From Botryllus schlosseri (Eukaryota; Chordata; Ascidiacea; Stolidobranchia; Styelidae), in contig ATSW01012208.1 of the NCBI GenBank assembly GCA_000444245.1, positions 1-23,953 of the forward strand: a DNA stretch of 23,953 bases. Reading direction: 5' to 3'. Under the pieces are notes generated by a model. The model made no database searches. It saw only the letters and a program-made list of their open reading frames with translations, and was not told where the DNA came from. Positions 17,534 through 23,953 of the stretch are shown here, piece by piece. Both the position numbers and the translations under genes were made by a program. Positions within the stretch are counted from its first letter, which is position 1; every line of letters begins with the position of its first letter.

Positions 17534-20264
17534 TTACCTTCTCATTAAAACATCTTCTTGAAGGTCTCCACTTCTGCCGTCTTTTTTCTTGAGACCTAAT
17601 CTTCTCCTAATTGGGCTAATAAGCACTTTTGCACCAGCACCTCCATCTTGAATAAGAGTCGCTACCAGGGCACTTAGGGATGTGATCAAACTTAGTTTAT
17701 AGAAAAAACTGAAGCTTGTCACAGGCCCCGGCATGATGAAGCGTACAAAAATGCAGGCATCTGTAATTGAGAGAAATATCCATTATATCTGGCAAATTAT
17801 GTTTCTGATAATTGCGGTTTAGTAGTGATGTACTCAGTGCAGTGGTAAAGAAACATTGATATGAGTCAGAGTCAGATATGACTGAAATGAATCCAGTTGA
17901 ATTCCCACATGGATAATAGGTCTATGCAGTGGTGCAGGATGGTCTACACCAGTGGTTCTCAACCGGGGGTCCGCGAAGCATTTTCAGGGGGTCCGCGAAG
18001 CCTCAAAATAGTTGATAACCTATTTTTTAATATTTTTTAATTCGGAAAATAACGAGGCAGTTTCGTTCATTACTAGTAAAACTCCAGGGCTCGCATGAAC
18101 AGAATGGCCATTTGAGATGAAATATCCTGCTGTGCAGACTCATAACAATTGCTAAATTGCCAATAGCCTACTGATACAAACATTTTTCTGTTTAGAGATG
18201 CTTCAGTTGGGGATTGTGGGAAAAAAATTGGATGAGTAAGGTCAATCATGGTGACTTCGAAATGTTTACAAAAATCTATTTTCTCCTATGATATAAGCCA
18301 TAATATTTTACATAATAACTTCAGGATAAGCTGCTAGCCAGGGGTGGCCAAACTTTTCGGTCAAAGGGCCACATGAGATTTACAAACCATTGTGTGGGCC
18401 ACTTAAATATCGATGACATTTACCCGATTGGGCACTGGTGAAAACGATACTTATAATAATACGCATTAAAATCAATAAGAATTATGACATGAAGACTCAG
18501 TGTGCATCCATGACCTAGACACGTGCAGCGCGAAAATGTTTCAATGTCAATGAATGATTTCGGTCAACAATAATTTTACTTGCATAAATTGTGGCTCGCC
18601 TTGTGCTGCCTACCGTTGGACTCATTTGGCAATTCAACAATTATTCGGCACTTGCACTTTTCAATATCGAAGATATCAGCTAATACGCGGAATATTCTAC
18701 TTTATAGTCATATACCAGGATCTACGAAAATGTTGCTGGCCTCGGGATACGCCAATACGTCGGTACTGATATTTTAGTCATCAACATCCCAAATTTTGAG
18801 GTCAGGCTAATCTAGTTTTGGCTAGCCTTGCAAGTTCACAATAAATTGCCTGGGTAATTTATTTTTGATAATATAACTAGTTTCGATAATTGACTCGCGG
18901 ACCATGGGTTGGCCGCCCCTGTGCTAGAAAGAAATGACTAGGCTTGACGTAATATGTTAATTTAAAAAAATTGTTAGTCAATTTTGATGCCATATTTGTT
19001 GCGATCATACCCAATGTATCATCGGAAGCGTTACGCGGTATTAACACATTCTTCGACACCTAGTTGTGGAAATGGGTTTTCCGCACTTGTTCATATCAAA
19101 GTGAGGCACGGATTTTCAAGACACGACCACATATTTCAAGAAATGGAGTTGCAGAATTTCCTTTGAAATAATAGAAGACAACCAAATTACTACATAGTAT
19201 GATCTTATTTTCAAGTAAAGTCATTTTGTCGCTGTTTATCACTAATCCTATAAAGTTGTCATTTAGACAAGACAGATGACGATTGCACGATAATTGAGCT
19301 AAATTTGAACTAATACTTCGCGGGGGTCCGCGGTTTCCGTGACAGTCCGAAAGGGGTCCGCGAAGACAAAAAGGTTGAGAACCACTGGTCTACACAGAGA
19401 CGTAACTTCCAATTCGTCCAATTGCTGTATTATGACTCGATGTCATTATTCCACTTGTAAAGCCTTGCTATGTTAATCCTAAATCATCCGATTACTGCCA
19501 TACAGACTAATGAAGTTAAGCATCACTTCACAAATTATGTCAAAGAATTTACTTGATAATGCGAAGTACTCGATACTAATGGATAATGCAAGTGGAGGTG
19601 ATAGAGAACACATACTTATACTTCATTACTGACCAGTCTCCATAATTATATCATACGATTGTGCTATTGTTGGGGTGATCAAATGATTTTTTTTGTCAGC
19701 CATAAATTAATTTTGATCATAACATAACATGGCATATAATTGACAAAACAACTTTCTCAAGACACTTCCATAAACAAAATCATATTTTTCACCACCAGCA
19801 GACTTGATGCAAGGCAACCAAAGCCTTCTAACAACACAACATAATAGGTCCTTCATCTACAAGTTTTGAACCATGAAAAATCATATGTCTTACAACAAGT
19901 GCAGTGTGTAATCTTACTTGCAACTGCTAACATCTTTGTCAGATACTGCTTCAAATTCCCCTGATTAATGGCCAGAAAATTTGTGACTACATTGCGTTTG
20001 TACGTTTCTGCTCCCACTACTGCCACGGTGCCGAGTAGAGATGCCCTCGCTGCAAGATATCAGAAACAAATAATTTTAAACAATTATTTTGAAGCACATC
20101 GCCAACTTACCAACAAAATTCAGCCAGCTGTGAATATACCAAAATAGAGTCCCGAGCAACCCCACTTCTTCATATGGTAAAAAATTTCTTGCTGAAATTA
20201 GGTGTAGAAACAAACTGGAGCAGGCTAGGCATCCGATGGCTTGGAAGAGGTGCTCGGGATTCAT
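17534..20264 (-). CDS. Small multi-pass membrane protein, three exons, 170 residues
   Basis: Minus-strand exons 20111-20264, 19918-20049 and 17534-17760 join in phases 1 and 1 through consensus sites, giving 170 codons plus stop. The ATG at 20264 follows an in-frame TAA. Hydrophobic segments lie at about residues 6-24, 34-66 (long enough for two passes), 93-104 and 107-126. A short basic, soluble C-terminus (RRRLGLKKKDGR, about 145-156) follows and ends in LMRR. There is no clear cleavable signal peptide. The middle region (NQGNLKQYLTK, then a hydrophobic stretch with SFFYKLSLITS) vaguely recalls the TMEM33 family, which acts in the ER and nuclear envelope, but TMEM33 is ~247 residues and the match is too weak to name. 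The second intron (2157 bases) carries the nested hAT elements. Confidence 0.65.
17942..17949 (+). repeat. Target-site duplication of the outer hAT element, left copy
   Basis: GTCTACAC directly precedes the left terminal inverted repeat and recurs exactly at 19388-19395 after the right one. Eight bases is the size typical of hAT transposons. Confidence 0.9.
17950..19387 (+). mobile_element. hAT-superfamily DNA transposon copy, interrupted by another
   Basis: Perfect 15-bp terminal inverted repeats, CAGTGGTTCTCAACC at 17950-17964 and its reverse complement at 19373-19387, are flanked by 8-bp target duplications. GGGGTCCGCGAAG-type words occur just inside both ends in the same orientation. Without its 583-bp insert the copy is about 855 bases, too short for a full transposase. 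A fragment near 19060-19165 reads CGNGFSALVHIK on the plus strand, like the conserved C-terminal dimerisation region of hAT transposases (usually CExGFSxLxxIK). This is an internally deleted, non-autonomous copy that kept its ends. It lies in an intron of the membrane-protein gene. Confidence 0.9.
18339..18921 (+). mobile_element. Second hAT-type element nested in the first
   Basis: The left end CAGGGGTGGCCAAAC and right end GGTTGGCCGCCCCTG are imperfect inverted repeats with the CAGGGG/CCCCTG termini common in hAT elements. TGCTAG occurs beside both ends (18332-18337 and 18922-18927). That is consistent with a partly eroded 8-bp target duplication, though it sits one base from the left terminus. 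At 583 bp, with no transposase-like frame, it is a non-autonomous copy. It inserted after the outer element. Confidence 0.7.
19388..19395 (+). repeat. Target-site duplication of the outer hAT element, right copy
   Basis: GTCTACAC, identical to 17942-17949, directly follows the right terminal inverted repeat. Confidence 0.9.
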
Positions 20265-21780
20265 TTTCCGATTGTGTAACAAAGTATGGTATAATTATGT
20301 AGCTAGCTTACATCTGTTATGCGGACAGTGCATGTTACTGTTATGGAGATATTCAACATGTATTGTTAGGTAAAAATATCAGCACCTCTACAAAAACTTT
20401 GACTATGTGTACTGGTTTGAGGTGGATTGATTCATGTCATCCACTGTATTTGATTAGTTAGAACTACTAGCTACATATTCCATTGTGACCTCACCATGGA
20501 TAAATTGTGCCAACTACCTTTTACGTCAGCAAAGCTGTTCTGCCACCTAATGGAGTTGCCCTACCTGACAGATTGAAGCGAAATGATAGCCGAATAACCT
20601 TTAGTTTACACCAGATGTACTTGTTACGGATTGAATTATATTTTTGCACCATCTGTTAAATAATTCAGGACAATATATTTCCTAATTGTATTAGCCTACA
20701 TCAAACCAGCGATGACTCCTTTCCATGTTGATAACAGGCTTCAGCTTTATTAACAGTTCTTGGATTCAGTTGTGATACGACCCAAAGAGACCCATAGAGA
20801 GCACAAAATTTGAGTACTAAAAAATTGATCTCTCTTCACTCGACTCTAATCGTTACAATTAATAATAATCATTACAATTAATACTCAATTCAGATTTATT
20901 TAAGTACTTGAATCATTGAAATAACCCATATTGCGATGTTAACTACACTTGCAGATATCTGCTATATAGCAAGATCTAACAGACCATTGCTCACTGTATG
21001 AAATCACTGATCTTGATCACTCATAATCATCAACCAATACATACACAGGAGACACACTTTGAGTGGGAGGTTATGTTTACATTTAAATCGCACTTTCTTA
21101 GTTCAAACACATTGCAGGCAGTTGAAGCTATACATCGCCTTTGTAAGTGGATTAACTAGGACGTGTCAACGTTTCTATCACAAATTTAATTACAAGGTCG
21201 GCAACAGTTTAAATTCGGTGTTGTTGTGCATAATCTGCAATACTGGCCAATATAAAAAGCTAGGTGAGGTGAAGGCTAGCAACATTACCCAAGTAAATTT
21301 TTAGCGGTATATATGCTATTGCTATATTGATATGTACTAACACCAAAACTGAATTCACACTTTCTGACGCATATTAGTACCTTATACGAATAAAGATTCT
21401 CTCTCTCTCCTTCATTTCCGTTCACGCTACTCTGTTCGTCAGAAGTGCTATGAACACAGCATTTTACGTATAATTTGAGTCATTAATAGCCTCTATCATC
21501 AGATTGTGCCGTCTGTAGCCCTCTACATCTTTGCATTATCTACCGCAAGTTAACCCGGGAAAGTCGGCCGCCCACTGAAAAATTCATGGCATTCGAATCG
21601 ATTAGGATATGACGTAATTCTAAATTCCTTACATTGATATGCGACTCTATTGGATATCCGACATCTCCCAGACATAAACAGTAACATGTCGCGGCAACCA
21701 TGTCGGCAACGCAGCAAAACGCGAAACAATGTGTTGCACATGTCTACCTGCACATTTGCACAAGCATAAGGCTGCGTACT
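20265..21780. other. Upstream DNA of the membrane-protein gene; no recognised gene
   Basis: This is AT-rich sequence that should contain the promoter of the minus-strand membrane-protein gene, but I see no distinct core element. The open frame near 21059-21304 has no family or splice support. CG dinucleotides become more frequent from about 21480. Confidence 0.4.
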
Positions 21781-21782
21781 AG

Positions 21783-21790
21783 TATATAAG
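21783..21790 (+). promoter_or_regulatory. TATA-like element in a CpG-richer stretch
   Basis: TATATAAG lies within a stretch (about 21480-22110) with more CG dinucleotides than its surroundings. Two overlapping ATGs follow at 21807 and 21810. The second opens a 22-codon frame, and a different frame stays open from 21811 to 22209 without an early ATG. It may be the promoter or first exon of a gene running to the right, or chance. Confidence 0.25.
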
Positions 21791-22269
21791 CTTAGCCGAT
21801 AGTGAGATGATGCCTCCCGGCGAAAACGTATTTCCTTCTTGCTTGTCACACGCTGAACGCGCTAAGGAGCTTTTGTAACTTCTTCACTGACTTGGTCAAC
21901 ACGTCTGATGTAGGTACCGACAGCCTACCGGCCGCTACACACAAAACTGTTTGGTCCTCTCTGATTGCCGCGACTATATGTTCAATGTTCATCCAGCCAT
22001 GCCTCAAATATCAAGCGATGTGCGATGTTTGCGTTTCGGGTGTGACTAGCGAATTTGTGATAGGAAACGAGCATAGGGAAGTTCACAAATCGCTCTATAC
22101 CCATAACCAACCAGGACTTAAGCTACGTGTATTATTCGTGGTTGTTCTTATGGAAAATTTGAGTATTAACTGGCGCTATCACAATAAGTTGAATTTCAAC
22201 GTTATATGATTTACATAAATATTTATACAGCTTCTTGGAGGTACAGAACTTCAATATACAATTGAATAC

Positions 22270-22378
22270 TTGAATAGTATTGAATTGAATTGAATTCTCT
22301 ACTAGTTGCTGACGATTACCCCTGACGAGTGTCAGCCGAAAATATTCGGGTTCATTTCAATATGAATACACTATTCAA
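22270..22378 (+). repeat. Nested inverted repeats forming a multi-branch fold
   Basis: The outer arms TTGAATAGT (22270-22278) and ACTATTCAA (22370-22378) are perfect complements. Inside them, ATTGAA (22279-22284) pairs with TTCAAT (22356-22361). GCTGAC (22308-22313) pairs with GTCAGC (22331-22336), and CCGAA pairs with TTCGG (22345-22349) immediately after. The order suits a stem with two side hairpins. It could be the end of an uncharacterised repeat or a structured RNA. Confidence 0.5.
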
Positions 22379-22444
22379 TAAATAGTTATTTCTGTCAAAT
22401 TCGGGCCAGCATACATTATAAAATATCAGGACCAAGATCGAAAA

Positions 22445-22465
22445 CTCTCGGCACTAGGCCGAGAG
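22445..22465 (+). repeat. 8-bp perfect hairpin with a 5-base loop
   Basis: CTCTCGGC, loop ACTAG, GCCGAGAG. This is GC-rich in an AT-rich setting and lies 66 bases beyond the nested inverted repeats. It does not match the histone mRNA stem-loop. A role in RNA 3'-end formation or as part of a mobile element is possible but unsupported. Confidence 0.65.
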
Positions 22466-22469
22466 GGAT

Positions 22470-22995
22470 GTTAAATTTAAAGACTGTAACCTACTTAGTT
22501 GTTTCGACAACTTATCTGTTCATTACATTGCATTGTGTCATGCGTATACCATTGTACACTGTGTGACATGACCAGATAAAATAATACAGCCGCTGATTAT
22601 GAATATGATTTTTCCCGAGTAAGAATTGAATTGATGTCATGACATGATGACTTGTGGCCATGAAATTTCCTATATCCACACTGTGCTGATGAGTGCAGGA
22701 ACAATGTATTGCCATGATCAAGCGAACGATGATTGAACCAGTTATATATTGTTTGCTGCTATCATATTCCATACCTGCGAAAGCTGGGGCTTCAAATTAT
22801 GACACAAATATAGCTTGAATATAAACGGGATGGACTATATTCACCATATTCTTTCAAAAGCCTGTACTTCTGCAGCCAGCGTATGCTTTGATGACAGACG
22901 AAATTCTTCTCCCTGAATAAATCCGACCAGCCCCATTGCTATATCTGCAGCTTCGTACTTGATTTATCAATTTAGTATTATGGTATGATTGTACA
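22470..22995. other. Non-coding stretch
   Basis: AT-rich DNA with no supportable gene. The minus-strand open frames here, including 22512-22772, have no recognisable content. Confidence 0.4.
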
Positions 22996-23241
22996 ATGTA
23001 CACTGTGCAGTACATAGACCAATACCCCGAGGAAGGTGACTCGATGCTAACGCATGCCAATTATTACAATAATCTGCTGCTACCCATTGCACAAAAGTGG
23101 TCTGAATGGTCTGATGAAGCTGACAAACTGATGACTGATAGGCCTTTCCGCAATGTTGAGATGATAATGACACGACATCGTATCAGAACGCCTTTACCGT
23201 TGTGTTGTAGCATCACCATCAAGGAAAATACAAGCCTGTAG
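22996..23241 (+). CDS. Possible exon or small protein, 81 codons
   Basis: The frame reads MYTVQYIDQYPEEGDSML, then LLLPIAQKWSEWSDEADKLM and a basic stretch with RHRIRTPLPL. The acidic, Trp-containing middle is more protein-like than nearby frames. A modest 3' splice site (acactgtgcag) ends at 23010 and could make this the last exon of a gene whose other exons I cannot see. Alternatively the ATG at 22996 starts it. I recognise no family, and minus-strand frames overlap it. Confidence 0.25.
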   Translation: MYTVQYIDQYPEEGDSMLTHANYYNNLLLPIAQKWSEWSDEADKLMTDRPFRNVEMIMTRHRIRTPLPLCCSITIKENTSL

Positions 23242-23549
23242 CATTTGTTGTCACAGTGATTGTTGTATTAAACTTTCACTTCAGTATATACAACTCGCAC
23301 TTTGCGCAGCTAGGTTCATAAAATAAGCCCGTCGTCAACTGAAATTCAATGTTAACGGTAGACTTCCAAGACGCTCACACCTGATCGTTATTGCTTTTAT
23401 TTTTCCTCGCACTGCGCTATTAAGCTTAACTTTCCTTATGTATGTAATTTTACGGTTCTATGATTGCACTAAAAGCCTGGCATTTGGTGTAGGCTCCCTA
23501 TCGGAATCAGGTAGTTCGATTGTCAAAAATGCACCTATTGACTGTAAAG
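23242..23549. other. Non-coding stretch before the right-hand hAT end
   Basis: No gene or structured element is visible; the sequence is AT-rich. Confidence 0.4.
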
Positions 23550-23953
23550 CAGTGGTTCTCAACCGCCGGTCCGCGACGACATTCCTGCCCGTCCGCGAGG
23601 AATATTACAATTTTATACTTTAATTTCAAGATGCAATGTTGAAGGCTTGTCCTTTGATAAAATAAATAAAACATCTAATTTTAAACTGATTCAAAACTTC
23701 GTGAGGTAACATTATGGCTAGAAACATGTTCGATTTGACTTAAAGTACAAGACGTTTCATTTGACGACATGCGAGCGACAAAAACAACAGATACGAGCTC
23801 ACTCATCGCTAAGCAGCGGAGTTTGATCATTGGTTTTCGATTCATTTATTTTGTGCAGGACCGTAACTGGGACACCCCAAACCGCCCAATTGGAGAGGGG
23901 CCGAGCTTGAAAATGGCCCAAAATTATTTCGCAAATGAATATAAATCATAGCG
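23550..23953 (+). mobile_element. Left part of another hAT copy related to the outer intronic element
   Basis: CAGTGGTTCTCAACC at 23550-23564 is identical to the 15-bp terminal inverted repeat of the element at 17950. It is followed by CGGTCCGCGACGA and a second GTCCGCGAGG, the same subterminal words. No right end appears before the window stops, so the extent is unknown and the last few hundred bases may include other repeats. CTGTAAAG (23542-23549) is the expected left target duplication. Confidence 0.7.

Noticed and set aside
22319-22350. CTGACGA followed by CGAAAA, resembling a hammerhead ribozyme core
   Set aside because: The stretch between them cannot form stem II, and the bases after GAAA do not form stem III.
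23856-23905. CAGGACCGTAACTGGGA as another transposon terminus
   Set aside because: It resembles the CAGGGGCGTAACTAGG ends seen in some DNA transposons, but the partner end would lie beyond the window and one short match is not enough.
16100-23953. BRCT-coding exons that would extend the ECT2-like gene upstream
   Set aside because: I looked on the minus strand for BRCT-like Trp/Gly patterns with splice sites and found none; the membrane-protein gene occupies the region instead.
1-23953. tRNA genes, rRNA, CRISPR arrays, LTR or virus-derived elements
   Set aside because: I saw no convincing tRNA B box with a foldable cloverleaf, no rRNA-like blocks, no regularly spaced repeats, and no reverse transcriptase, capsid or paired LTRs.

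Overview
The window looks like nuclear DNA of an animal. It is AT-rich, has short exons with GT-AG introns, polyadenylation signals and hAT-type DNA transposons, and carries genes related to ECT2 and AKNA. An invertebrate deuterostome such as a tunicate is a reasonable guess, but nothing here fixes the species. I see no bacterial or viral architecture, no tRNA or rRNA gene, and no retroviral or LTR element.

Layout, left to right. Positions 1-2183 hold no recognised gene, apart from a possible hAT end near 1319 and a three-copy 42-bp tandem repeat. Positions 2184-5522 are one very long uninterrupted + strand exon for a 1112-residue AKNA-like protein. A small + strand gene at 6949-7281 encodes 110 residues and repeats the last ~30 residues of that protein. 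From 9012 a + strand gene of at least five exons encodes a protein I cannot assign; its 3' end is uncertain. Facing it on the - strand, nine exons between 16053 and 12044 form a ~546-residue RhoGEF with the DH-PH module of ECT2. It has no BRCT repeats. It starts instead with an N-terminus that looks lipidated. Further right on the - strand, three exons (20264-17534) encode a 170-residue multi-pass membrane protein. Its second intron holds a hAT transposon copy (17950-19387) with a perfect 8-bp target duplication, itself interrupted by a second hAT element (18339-18921). From about 20.3 kb to the end I find mainly non-coding DNA: a CpG-richer stretch, a cluster of nested hairpins (22270-22465), one protein-like short ORF, and the left end of another hAT copy at 23550.

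How the parts relate. The AKNA-like gene and its small tail paralogue are a likely local duplication or an alternative 3' end. AKNA-family proteins organise microtubules at centrosomes and ECT2-family proteins activate Rho at the cytokinetic cortex, so both are cytoskeletal, but the sequence does not show that they act together. The most notable observation is the ECT2-type catalytic module joined to a probable acylated N-terminus and two acidic dileucine motifs. This suggests a Rho activator held at membranes rather than recruited to the central spindle.

All exon models come from reading splice sites and checking phase by hand; transcript data would settle them.
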